A stretch of 9,922 bases of DNA, taken from NCBI GenBank assembly GCA_019241805.1, contig JAFAWL010000316.1, forward strand, positions 1 through 9,922. Reading direction: 5' to 3'. The translations under genes and the position numbers were made by a program. The notes beneath the pieces are model-generated. The model had not been told where the DNA came from and searched no databases. It was given only the letters and a program-made list of their open reading frames with translations. This stretch comes from Actinomycetota bacterium (GTDB lineage Bacteria; Actinomycetota; Actinomycetes; Mycobacteriales; Jatrophihabitantaceae). Of this stretch, positions 1 to 5,436 are shown in pieces (position 1 is the stretch's first letter; each line of letters begins with the position of its first letter).

Positions 1-413
1 GCCTCGACCACCTGTTGCTCGCTCAGCGCGTCCATCCGATCGATCGGCTCACTAGGTCGACGACGCCCGACCGCGTCGAGGCCGACCGGCAGCACGCGCA
101 AACCGACCCCGTGAAGTTCGGCCAGGGTCGTAAGCGGCGCGGCCCCGGACGCGATCTCATCCACCGTTCGCTGGGTGTCAGCCGCCGAGAGCCGACTCAC
201 GGCCGCCGACCCGATGCCGTGGTCGCCGACGAACACGATCAGTCGTGGCCGCGCGGGCTCGGCCGGGGGCCAGCGGCCCTGCGCGCCGCTGATCCAGTCC
301 AGCTGCGGCCCCGCCGCGCCCGCCACTGCTCGCGCGGCCGATCGACGCGCGCTCGTCTGCGCGTCCTGATCGATCGGCACCATCGGCTCGGCGATCCAGG
401 TGAGGTCAGCCAC
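1..413 (-). CDS. cobT: CobT-like nicotinate-nucleotide:dimethylbenzimidazole phosphoribosyltransferase (5' part, runs off the left edge)
   Basis: About 137 N-terminal residues are visible. In the CobT family the enzyme makes alpha-ribazole phosphate for the lower ligand of cobalamin. The recognisable part is a strand followed by the GDHGIG loop (IVFVGDHGIG, about residues 58-67), then VSRLSAADTQ, an ASGAAPL segment matching the family G-x-AAI helix, and LRVLPVGLDA, which matches the V-x-D-x-GVD strand. The catalytic glutamate lies near the C-terminus, outside the window. The N-terminus is divergent: I cannot find the usual KPxGSLGxLE motif, and the visible part has no lysine. The GTG at 413 is chosen because it is the first start that includes the N-terminal helix; no good Shine-Dalgarno precedes it, and GTG 380 or ATG 383 are alternatives. 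The neighbouring DUF3043 gene also adjoins cobT in M. tuberculosis, which supports the call. It is divergent from the 67-aa gene. Confidence 0.72.
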   Translation of the reverse strand, partial: MADLTWIAEPMVPIDQDAQTSARRSAARAVAGAAGPQLDWISGAQGRWPPAEPARPRLIVFVGDHGIGSAAVSRLSAADTQRTVDEIASGAAPLTTLAELHGVGLRVLPVGLDAVGRRRPSEPIDRMDALSEQQVVE

Positions 414-468
414 CCTGCCATCTTGCCGCGCGCGGCGGCCCCGCCGATGACGGCCCGCGCGGCGAGCA

Positions 469-486
469 CCGACCGGAGTCGGTCGG
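469..486. promoter_or_regulatory. Perfect inverted repeat between divergent genes (candidate operator)
   Basis: Seven-base arms CCGACCG and CGGTCGG flank GAGT. The repeat ends one base before the likely -10 box (TAGCGT) of the rightward gene, so it covers the spacer/-35 region, a normal place for a repressor. It may equally be a chance GC-rich palindrome or an RNA hairpin of a leftward read-through transcript. Confidence 0.35.
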
Positions 487-487
487 C

Positions 488-493
488 TAGCGT
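488..493 (+). promoter_or_regulatory. Candidate -10 box of the 67-aa gene
   Basis: TAGCGT fits the actinobacterial TANNNT -10 pattern. It would start a transcript near 500, giving a leader of about 39 nt that holds the Shine-Dalgarno. No clear -35 is visible. The same hexamer precedes adoK. Confidence 0.4.
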
Positions 494-525
494 GGCCTGC
501 AGGGTCCGAGCGGGTCGGACTGCCC

Positions 526-531
526 AGGAGG
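526..531 (+). promoter_or_regulatory. Strong ribosome-binding site for the 67-aa gene
   Basis: AGGAGG lies 7 nt before the ATG at 539. This is the best Shine-Dalgarno in the window and fixes the start of an otherwise short gene. Confidence 0.8.
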
Positions 532-538
532 TCGGTCG

Positions 539-742
539 ATGAGTTGGACGTGGCGGCTCGAGGACGGGGACGGCGCGGTGGTCCCGTCCGGCTCGCCCGT
601 TCCTGCGCAGCCGACTCAGTCCGACGCGGAGACCTGGTTGGGTGAGAACTGGCGGGAACTGGCCGAGCAAGGGATTGCCCAGGTCAGCCTGCTCGAGGAC
701 GGCCGGCTGGAGTACGGCCCGATGGCGCTATCGGAGCAGTAG
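539..742 (+). CDS. Small conserved actinobacterial protein of unknown function (67 aa)
   Basis: A 67-residue acidic soluble protein with no signal peptide or membrane helix. It opens with MSWTWRLEDGDG, has a DAETWLGENWREL helix (about 29-41), then QVSLLEDG and a closing YGPM (59-62). This pattern (WxWR, DAExWxGExW, LxEDG, YGPM) resembles a family of short hypothetical proteins that I recall from Streptomyces and relatives; I know no function for it and assign none. A perfect AGGAGG seven bases before ATG and G/C-rich third codon positions support a real gene. It is divergent from cobT and converges on the DUF3043 gene with only 16 bp between stop codons. Confidence 0.8.
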   Translation: MSWTWRLEDGDGAVVPSGSPVPAQPTQSDAETWLGENWRELAEQGIAQVSLLEDGRLEYGPMALSEQ

Positions 743-755
743 CGCTCGCCGAGCG
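743..755. terminator. Short hairpin between convergent genes
   Basis: CGCTC-gcc-GAGCG, a perfect 5-bp stem filling the 16-bp gap between the stops of the 67-aa gene and the DUF3043 gene. No T-run follows. It could act in both directions, but it is small. Confidence 0.3.
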
Positions 756-758
756 GAC

Positions 759-1379
759 TCAGACCTCGTCGCCGATCTGGTACATCGGCGAAGGCAGTCG
801 CCAGCGGCGCGGCATCCACGCCCGGGTACCACAGTAGAAGCCCACGCCCATCGGCCGTTCGCGGCTTTCCAGGCCACGACTGTGGGCCAGAGCCAGCACC
901 CGACGTCCGGTCGCGTACCACTCGACGATGAGCACCATCAGCAAGACGATGACGACGACGTCGGCGATGTAGGCGATCTTCTGGTTTCCGGCCAGCGGTG
1001 CGACGAGCATCGGAATGAACAACAAGAGCAGATAGTTCGACGCCAACCGGCGCGAGTCGACGTAGTCGCGAGCCAGCTTGCGCACCGGCCCGCGGTCGCG
1101 CTTGGGCAGCGCCGCCGGGTCGCCGCGGCGCAGCGCCTCGCGCTGCTCTTGCGGGCTCATCCGTGCGCCGTTGCCTCCCCGGGCGGGGGAGCGGCGTTGC
1201 TGACGAAGGCGGGCGCTGGCCTCCTTGCGCGTGCGCGGCGCGGTTACCGGCTGCCGTTTCGGCGCGACGTCGCGGCGCTTGGGCGTGGGGCGACCCTTGC
1301 CGACGGCGACGTCCTCGTCGATCTGCTCGACCTGGGCCCCGGATTCGGGCTCGTCGGCGCCACGGCGCAGTAACTTCAC
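759..1379 (-). CDS. DUF3043 membrane protein (Rv2206-like)
   Basis: A 206-aa protein with the layout typical of actinobacterial DUF3043 proteins. The N-terminus is charged and disordered and carries GKGRPTPKRR (27-36) and a basic stretch to about residue 75. The conserved PKRDRGPVRKLARDYVDSRR block (92-111) follows, then two adjacent hydrophobic helices (about 112-130 and 134-156), and a basic cytoplasmic tail. Function is unknown; the topology suggests a small integral membrane protein with both ends in the cytoplasm. The reading frame is open upstream, but GTG 1379 (VKLLRR) is chosen because homologues begin with MK-x-L-x-R and because a TACCCT -10 box lies exactly six bases before it, fitting a leaderless transcript. 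It is next to cobT in M. tuberculosis and next to nadA in Streptomyces; here it has both neighbours, with the 67-aa gene between it and cobT. Confidence 0.85.
   Translation of the reverse strand: MKLLRRGADEPESGAQVEQIDEDVAVGKGRPTPKRRDVAPKRQPVTAPRTRKEASARLRQQRRSPARGGNGARMSPQEQREALRRGDPAALPKRDRGPVRKLARDYVDSRRLASNYLLLLFIPMLVAPLAGNQKIAYIADVVVIVLLMVLIVEWYATGRRVLALAHSRGLESRERPMGVGFYCGTRAWMPRRWRLPSPMYQIGDEV
769..791. terminator. Hairpin inside the 3' end of the DUF3043 gene, possible terminator for the 67-aa gene
   Basis: TCGCCGAT-ctggtac-ATCGGCGA is a perfect 8-bp stem with a 7-nt loop, starting 27 nt after the 67-aa gene's stop. It lies in the last codons of the convergent DUF3043 gene. There is no U-tract, but many actinobacterial terminators lack one. 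Confidence 0.35.
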
Positions 1380-1385
1380 ACCGCC

Positions 1386-1391
1386 AGGGTA
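1386..1391 (-). promoter_or_regulatory. -10 box of the DUF3043 gene (leaderless)
   Basis: On the minus strand TACCCT is followed by six bases (GGCGGT) and then the GTG start at 1379. This spacing would put the transcript start at the start codon itself. Confidence 0.5.
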
Positions 1392-1470
1392 GGACGTCGA
1401 GCCCCCGATCCGGGAATCGCGGGCGGGTAACCGCTGCGGAGAAGGAGCGCGACGACCGCGCACTGACACG

Positions 1471-1536
1471 GCCGCGCCGGGCCAGTGATGCGGCCGCGCC
1501 GGGCCAGTGATGCGGCCGCGCCGGGTCAGCGACGCG
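1471..1536. repeat. Tandem repeat, three copies of a 22-bp GC-rich unit
   Basis: Copies occupy 1471-1492, 1493-1514 and 1515-1536. The first two are identical; the third has three transitions (C to T at 1526, T to C at 1530 and 1533). Each unit begins GCCGCGCCGGG and ends in GCG, so each junction forms a GCGGCCGC palindrome (1490-1497 and 1512-1519). These two can pair into an 8-bp all-GC stem. The array sits in the roughly 180-bp gap between the end of nadA and the start of the DUF3043 gene, where it could serve as a terminator for nadA. Confidence 0.85.
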
Positions 1537-1559
1537 GTGGCGTTCAAACCGGACTGCCG

Positions 1560-2723
1560 TCAGGGCAAGGCGAGCATGCGATCCAGAGCGAGGCGCGCAT
1601 TGGCGGCGACGGTCAGATCGACGGTAATCCGGTTGACGACCTGGCCGGCCGCCAAGGATTCCAGCGATCGCACGAGGTGGGGGAGGTCGATGCGGTTCAT
1701 GGTCGAGCAGTAGCAGACCGTCTTGTCGAGGAAGCTGATCTGCTTGTCCGGATGGAGCCGGGCCAACCGGCGCACCAGGTTCAGTTCGGTGCCGACGGCC
1801 CACGACGAGCCCGCCGGGGCAGTTTCGACGGCGCGGATGATGAACTCCGTCGAGCCGACCAGGTCGGCGCTGGTGACCACCTCGTGCTGGCACTCCGGAT
1901 GCACGAGCACCGTCACGCCCGGCATCCGCTCGCGAACGTCGGCGACGTTCTGCGCGCTGAATCGCCCGTGCACGGAGCAATGGCCTCGCCACAAGATGAT
2001 CCGGGCGTCGCGCAGCTGCCGAGATGTCAATCCACCGGACGGCTTGCGCGGGTCGTAGAGCACACACTCGGATAGCGGTAGCCCGAGGCTCAGCACCGCG
2101 GTGTTGCGGCCCAGGTGCTGGTCGGGCAGGAAGAGCACCCTCTCGCCCTGCTCGAACGCCCAGCGAAGCGCGCTTTCGGCGTTGGAGGAGGTGCAGACCG
2201 CACCTCCGTGTGCGCCGGTGAAGCCCTTGATGGCCGCCGAGGAGTTCATGTATGTGATCGGCACCGTCGTCCCGGCGACACCGGCGTCCTCGAGCGCGTC
2301 CCAGCAGTCCAGGACCTGCCCGATTTCGGCCATGTCGGCCATCGAGCAACCTGCGGCCAGATCCGGGAGCACGACCTGCTGATGCCCGCCGGTGAGGATG
2401 TCGGCTGATTCGGCCATGAAGTGCACGCCGCAGAAGACGATGAATTCGGCCTCGGGGCGGCCGGCGGCGTCACGCGCGAGCTTGAACGAGTCGCCGGTGA
2501 CGTCGGCAAACTGGATCACCTCGTCGCGCTGGTAATGGTGGCCGAGCACGAATGCGCGGTCACCGAGCGCGGACCGCGCAGTCCGAGCGCGGGCGACCAG
2601 CTGCGGGTCTGACGCCGGAGGCAACTCGCCCGGGCACTCGACTCCCCGCTCGGAGCTGGGATCCGATTCGCGGCCCAGCACCAGCAACGCGAGCGGGCTC
2701 GCCTGCGGCTCGGTGAACGTCAC
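1560..2723 (-). CDS. nadA: Quinolinate synthase A
   Basis: A 387-aa [4Fe-4S] enzyme that condenses iminoaspartate with dihydroxyacetone phosphate to give quinolinate for NAD synthesis. Substrate-site motifs visible: GHHYQRDEV (61-69), GDSFKLAR (77-84), FCGVHFMAE (97-105), YMNSSAAIKG (158-167), VHPEC (274-278) and STEFI (291-295). The cluster cysteines should be C126 (AAGCSMAD), C249 (WRGHCSVH) and C339 in CYCSTMNR (C337 is also possible); the 123- and 90-residue spacings match the Bacillus-type enzyme as I recall it. An N-terminal extension of about 45 residues precedes the core. The start is GTG 2723; there is no good Shine-Dalgarno, but a TAGATT box lies 8 nt upstream, suggesting an almost leaderless mRNA. 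nadB and nadC are not beside it. The adjacent A-type Fe-S carrier is a plausible supplier of its cluster (inference). Confidence 0.95.
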   Translation of the reverse strand: MTFTEPQASPLALLVLGRESDPSSERGVECPGELPPASDPQLVARARTARSALGDRAFVLGHHYQRDEVIQFADVTGDSFKLARDAAGRPEAEFIVFCGVHFMAESADILTGGHQQVVLPDLAAGCSMADMAEIGQVLDCWDALEDAGVAGTTVPITYMNSSAAIKGFTGAHGGAVCTSSNAESALRWAFEQGERVLFLPDQHLGRNTAVLSLGLPLSECVLYDPRKPSGGLTSRQLRDARIILWRGHCSVHGRFSAQNVADVRERMPGVTVLVHPECQHEVVTSADLVGSTEFIIRAVETAPAGSSWAVGTELNLVRRLARLHPDKQISFLDKTVCYCSTMNRIDLPHLVRSLESLAAGQVVNRITVDLTVAANARLALDRMLALP

Positions 2724-2731
2724 AGGTTCTC

Positions 2732-2737
2732 AATCTA
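2732..2737 (-). promoter_or_regulatory. -10 box of nadA
   Basis: Minus-strand TAGATT, 8 nt before the nadA GTG at 2723. It overlaps by two bases the rightward box TACGGT at 2736-2741. Confidence 0.45.
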
Positions 2738-2741
2738 CGGT
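2736..2741 (+). promoter_or_regulatory. Candidate -10 box of the DoxX-Rieske gene
   Basis: TACGGT is the only TANNNT hexamer on the plus strand in the 5' region of this gene. It would start RNA near 2748, which makes GTG 2773 the first in-frame start downstream. Confidence 0.35.
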
Positions 2742-2772
2742 GCTCACAGCCGACGCGTGTTGTCATTGTGCG

Positions 2773-3813
2773 GTGACGATCCCCTCAGGTGCGCCCCCGG
2801 CCGAACCGAGCCGAAAGGCCGATCGTTCGGCATCCGTGGGTTCCGTCGGGGCACAGTCGAGCGCTCCCTCCGCCGCCCGCAGTCGGGCGTTGCCGATCCG
2901 GGCGTCGGTGAATGCCGCCGGGTGGGCCCTGTTACCGCTGCGGACGTTTCTCGCAATCGTGTTTCTGTACGCCGGCGTTTCGAAGGTGGCCGATCGGCGT
3001 TTCCTCGACTCGTCCTCGCCGTTGAGCATTCACGCCACGTTGGTGGCCGTGCGCCCGGGCAGTCCGATCGGCGGTCTGCTCGGACCGGTCGAGAGCCATT
3101 CCTTCGCGTTCGGGCTCATCTTCAGCGTGGCCGAGGTGGCGGTCGGCCTCGGGTTGGCCCTCGGCCTGTTCACCCGCTTCGCCGCCGCCGGCGGGATGCT
3201 GCTCTCGCTCGGGTTCTTCCTGACGGTCAGCTGGGGCGCCACGCCGTGGTACACCGGTGCCGACATCGGCTACGTCTTCGCCCTCTCCCCGCTGGCCATC
3301 GCCGGTGCCGGTGGTGTGCTCAGCCTCGACGCCTGGCTGGCCTCGGTGGCCCGACGGCACCCGGGCGTGGCGGAGGACCACGCCCGGCGTGCCTTGCTGG
3401 CCAGTGGGGCGGTGCTCGCCGTTTTCGTCGTCACCGGACTGGCGTCGCTGTTTCGCCGGTCTTCGGCTACATCGGCGACCCGGGCCCAGGATGCGCAGCC
3501 GCGGCCGACCGGGCCGGTCGACCTCGTCAGCGCCGATCAGGTGCCGGTGGGTGGGGCGAAGCAGGTCACCGACCCGTCAAGCGGGGACCCGACCTGGATC
3601 CTGCAGCTCGAACCCGGGAAGTTCACAGCTTTTGATGCTGTATGTCCACATCAAGGATGTCCGGTGCAGTTCGTCTCGCCACGGGACGGCTTCGCATGCC
3701 CGTGTCACGGTTCCCGGTTCACGGCGTCCGGCAAGGTCACCAACGGCCCGGCCACTCGGGGGCTCACGGCGGTTCCGGTCATCGTGGCGCAGGGCACCGT
3801 GCGTCGGAGCTGA
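2773..3813 (+). CDS. DoxX/DoxD-like membrane domain fused to a Rieske [2Fe-2S] domain
   Basis: A 346-aa protein in two parts. Residues about 52-185 form a four-helix DoxX/TQO-small-subunit-like membrane domain (hydrophobic segments about 52-72, 112-133, 137-156, 164-183). A fifth helix (about 207-228) is preceded by a twin arginine (R205-R206, in EDHARRALLAS). The C-terminal Rieske domain has box 1 CPHQGC (cluster ligands C291, H293) and box 2 CPCHGS (C309, H312), with C296 and C311 placed for the disulfide seen in bc1-type Rieske proteins. Four plus one helices would put the Rieske domain outside the membrane. The likely role is quinone-linked electron transfer, but partner and substrate are unknown. 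The start is uncertain: the frame stays open into nadA; GTG 2773 is chosen from the promoter position, and GTG 2836 or 2908 are alternatives. Codons 3625-3660 are strikingly A/T-ending. Confidence 0.85.
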   Translation: MTIPSGAPPAEPSRKADRSASVGSVGAQSSAPSAARSRALPIRASVNAAGWALLPLRTFLAIVFLYAGVSKVADRRFLDSSSPLSIHATLVAVRPGSPIGGLLGPVESHSFAFGLIFSVAEVAVGLGLALGLFTRFAAAGGMLLSLGFFLTVSWGATPWYTGADIGYVFALSPLAIAGAGGVLSLDAWLASVARRHPGVAEDHARRALLASGAVLAVFVVTGLASLFRRSSATSATRAQDAQPRPTGPVDLVSADQVPVGGAKQVTDPSSGDPTWILQLEPGKFTAFDAVCPHQGCPVQFVSPRDGFACPCHGSRFTASGKVTNGPATRGLTAVPVIVAQGTVRRS

Positions 3814-3832
3814 TGGATGTCTTATCGGTGCG

Positions 3833-3838
3833 TAGAAT
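3833..3838 (+). promoter_or_regulatory. -10 box upstream of the Fe-S carrier gene
   Basis: TAGAAT matches TANNNT and is close to TATAAT. It would start RNA near 3845, giving an 85-nt leader. It lies just after the stop of the DoxX-Rieske gene, so the carrier gene can be transcribed on its own. Confidence 0.5.
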
Positions 3839-3848
3839 CGGGAATGCG

Positions 3849-3866
3849 AACCGATTCGCGTCGGTT
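3849..3866. promoter_or_regulatory. Inverted repeat at the start of the Fe-S carrier gene leader (candidate operator)
   Basis: AACCGATTCGCGTCGGTT has perfect 6-bp arms (AACCGA/TCGGTT) around a 6-bp centre. It lies directly after the predicted transcript start, where a bound dimeric regulator could block transcription, or where the RNA could form a 5' hairpin. I cannot assign a regulator. Confidence 0.4.
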
Positions 3867-3919
3867 GCACGAACGAGAACTCGAGATCGGCCCGCCGTCT
3901 CGTAGCCACAGATGTCATT

Positions 3920-3925
3920 GAGGAG
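3920..3925 (+). promoter_or_regulatory. Ribosome-binding site that fixes the Fe-S carrier start
   Basis: GAGGAG lies 4 nt before ATG 3930. An in-frame ATG at 3912 would place this site inside the coding region, so 3930 is preferred. Confidence 0.65.
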
Positions 3926-3929
3926 TCTC

Positions 3930-4310
3930 ATGACCGCCAGCGACACCACGTCGATCGAGCTGACGAGCGCGCCCACCGAGGCGCCGAGTTTGTCGCTCAC
4001 CCCAGCCGCCGCTGAGAAGGTCCGCCTCCTGCTCGATCAGGAAGGTCGCGACGACCTGCGCCTGCGGGTGGCCGTCCAGCCGGGTGGTTGCTCAGGCTTC
4101 CAATACCAGCTCTTCTTCGACGAGCGCAGCCTCGATGGGGACATCGAGCTCGATCAGACTGGTGTTCCGGTGGTCGTAGACCGGATGAGCGCGCCGTACC
4201 TGGGTGGCGCCACGATCGACTTCACCGACACGATCGAGCAGCAGGGCTTCACGATCGACAACCCGAACGCCAGCGGCGGGTGTGCCTGCGGCAACTCCTT
4301 CTGCGGCTGA
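3930..4310 (+). CDS. erpA: A-type iron-sulfur carrier / insertion protein (ErpA/HesB family, Rv2204c-like)
   Basis: A 126-aa HesB/IscA-fold protein that accepts an Fe-S cluster and passes it to apo-enzymes in the cytoplasm. About 20 Thr/Ser/Glu-rich residues precede the core. The fold motifs are LSLTPAAAEKV (21-31), LRVAVQPGGCSGFQYQL (45-61), VVVDRMSAPYLGGATIDF (81-98) and the C-terminal GGCACGNSFCG (116-126). The three family cysteines are C54, C118 and C120; a fourth at C125 is extra compared with the usual CGCGxSF ending. It has its own -10 box, an inverted repeat in the leader and a strong terminator hairpin after it, so it looks monocistronic. Its neighbour NadA needs a [4Fe-4S] cluster and the DoxX-Rieske protein needs [2Fe-2S], so both are plausible clients (inference). 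The symbol is by family similarity; it could also be called an IscA-type protein. Confidence 0.92.
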   Translation: MTASDTTSIELTSAPTEAPSLSLTPAAAEKVRLLLDQEGRDDLRLRVAVQPGGCSGFQYQLFFDERSLDGDIELDQTGVPVVVDRMSAPYLGGATIDFTDTIEQQGFTIDNPNASGGCACGNSFCG

Positions 4311-4320
4311 TTCCTCCGTC

Positions 4321-4363
4321 CGGCCGGTTCGGACCTCGCATCACACGAGGATCGGGCCGGCCG
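4321..4363 (+). terminator. Long hairpin terminator after the Fe-S carrier gene
   Basis: Eleven bases after the stop, an 18-base arm (CGGCCGGTTCGGACCTCG) pairs with CGAGGATCGGGCCGGCCG around the 7-nt loop CATCACA. The stem has fourteen Watson-Crick pairs, three G-U pairs and one A-A mismatch. No T-run follows, which is common for actinobacterial terminators. Confidence 0.75.
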
Positions 4364-4438
4364 TTCGCATGTCCGCGATCAGTCGAGGAGCTGCCCGCCT
4401 CGGCTGCCGGGGCGGTCCCGTCTGGCGTCGACGTTAGG

Positions 4439-4444
4439 TAGCGT
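4439..4444 (+). promoter_or_regulatory. -10 box of adoK (leaderless)
   Basis: TAGCGT, then six bases (GCTCCC), then the GTG start at 4451. There is no Shine-Dalgarno, so the mRNA probably begins at the start codon. Confidence 0.55.
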
Positions 4445-4450
4445 GCTCCC

Positions 4451-5431
4451 GTGCCGATTCTCATCTCCGGATCGATCGCGACCGACCATCTCATGCACTT
4501 CCCGGGTCGGTTCTCCGAGCAATTGCTCGCGGATCAGCTGCACAAGATCTCGCTGTCCTTCCTCGTCGACGATCTGGTTGTGCGGCGCGGCGGAGTGGCC
4601 GCCAACATCGCGTTCGGGATGGCCCAGTTGGGAGAAGCCCCCGTGCTGGTGGGTGCCGTCGGGGCCGACTTCGACGAGTACCGGGCCTGGCTTGAACGAC
4701 ACGGCGTCGACTGCGAGTCGGTCTACATCTCCGCCCTGCACCACACCGCCCGCTTCGTCTGCACCACCGACGAGCAGATGTGCCAGATCGCGTCGTTCTA
4801 CGCCGGCGCGATGAGCGAGGCGCGCAACATCGAGCTCGCGCCGGCCGTCGAGCGCACCGGCGCCGAACTCGTCGTAATCAGCGCGGACGATCCCGAAGCG
4901 ATGGTGCGTCACAGCAGCGAGTGCCGTGATCGGGGTTACCCCTTTGCGGCCGACCCCTCCCAGCAGATCGCCCGGATGAGTGGCGAGGAGCTGCTCAGCC
5001 TCATCGAGGGCGCGAGCCTGCTGTTCACCAACGACTACGAGAAGAGTCTCCTGGAGTCCAAGACTGGCCTGTCCGAGGCGCAGATCCTCGAGCACGTCGA
5101 AGTCCGGATCACCACCCTGGGCTCACGCGGAGTCGATATCGTCGCGCGGGACGCCGATCCGGTGCACGTACCGGTCGCGCAGGAACACGGCAAACTCGAT
5201 CCGACCGGAGTCGGCGACGGCTTCCGCGCCGGCTTTCTCGTCGCTCGATCCTGGGGCCTGAGCCTGGAGCGCGCCGCCCAGGTCGGCAGTCTGTTGGCCA
5301 CGCTCGTGCTCGAAACCGTGGGCACGCAGGAATATCAGATCAAGAAGCGCGACTTCACTGAGCGGCTGGCCCGTTCCTACGGCGACGAAGCGGCCGAACA
5401 GATCGCTCCGCACCTCGCCTCGATTTCCTGA
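4451..5431 (+). CDS. adoK: Adenosine kinase / PfkB-family sugar kinase (AdoK, Rv2202c-like)
   Basis: A 326-aa ribokinase-fold enzyme, close in length to the M. tuberculosis adenosine kinase AdoK, which phosphorylates adenosine to AMP for purine salvage. Visible features are the N-terminal SGSIATDHLMHFPGRF (6-21), the PfkB signature 1 region RGGVAANIAFGMAQLG (46-61), GAVGADF (68-74), and signature 2 DPTGVGDGFRAGF (250-262) with D256 as the catalytic base and the GVGD loop as anion hole. In M. tuberculosis the gene sits beside asnB and close to the Rv2204c Fe-S carrier, and the same order is seen here. GTG 4451 is chosen because a TAGCGT box lies six bases upstream and homologues start with a short strand leading to SGSIATD. 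It converges on asnB across a gap of about 70 bp. Because PfkB enzymes differ in substrate, a related ribonucleoside or sugar cannot be excluded. Confidence 0.88.
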   Translation: MPILISGSIATDHLMHFPGRFSEQLLADQLHKISLSFLVDDLVVRRGGVAANIAFGMAQLGEAPVLVGAVGADFDEYRAWLERHGVDCESVYISALHHTARFVCTTDEQMCQIASFYAGAMSEARNIELAPAVERTGAELVVISADDPEAMVRHSSECRDRGYPFAADPSQQIARMSGEELLSLIEGASLLFTNDYEKSLLESKTGLSEAQILEHVEVRITTLGSRGVDIVARDADPVHVPVAQEHGKLDPTGVGDGFRAGFLVARSWGLSLERAAQVGSLLATLVLETVGTQEYQIKKRDFTERLARSYGDEAAEQIAPHLASIS

Positions 5432-5436
5432 CGACG

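Noticed and set aside
414..538. Cobalamin riboswitch in front of cobT
   Set aside because: The 125-bp gap is too short for one and I see no B12-box-like sequence in it.
1471..1536. CRISPR array
   Set aside because: The units are directly adjacent with no spacers; it is a plain tandem repeat.
616..2349. A 577-aa open frame on the minus strand overlapping the 67-aa, DUF3043 and nadA genes
   Set aside because: It is an arginine- and proline-rich shadow of nadA and the DUF3043 gene in another frame, with no recognisable motifs; the real genes explain the region.
2713..2772. Upstream extension of the DoxX-Rieske protein with a cysteine cluster (ACCHC)
   Set aside because: It overlaps the nadA start, has low third-position GC and lies mostly upstream of the likely transcript start, so the cysteines are probably not translated.
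2757..3635. A 292-aa plus-strand frame inside the DoxX-Rieske gene
   Set aside because: Arginine-rich translation without hydrophobic helices; the other frame encodes the membrane and Rieske domains.
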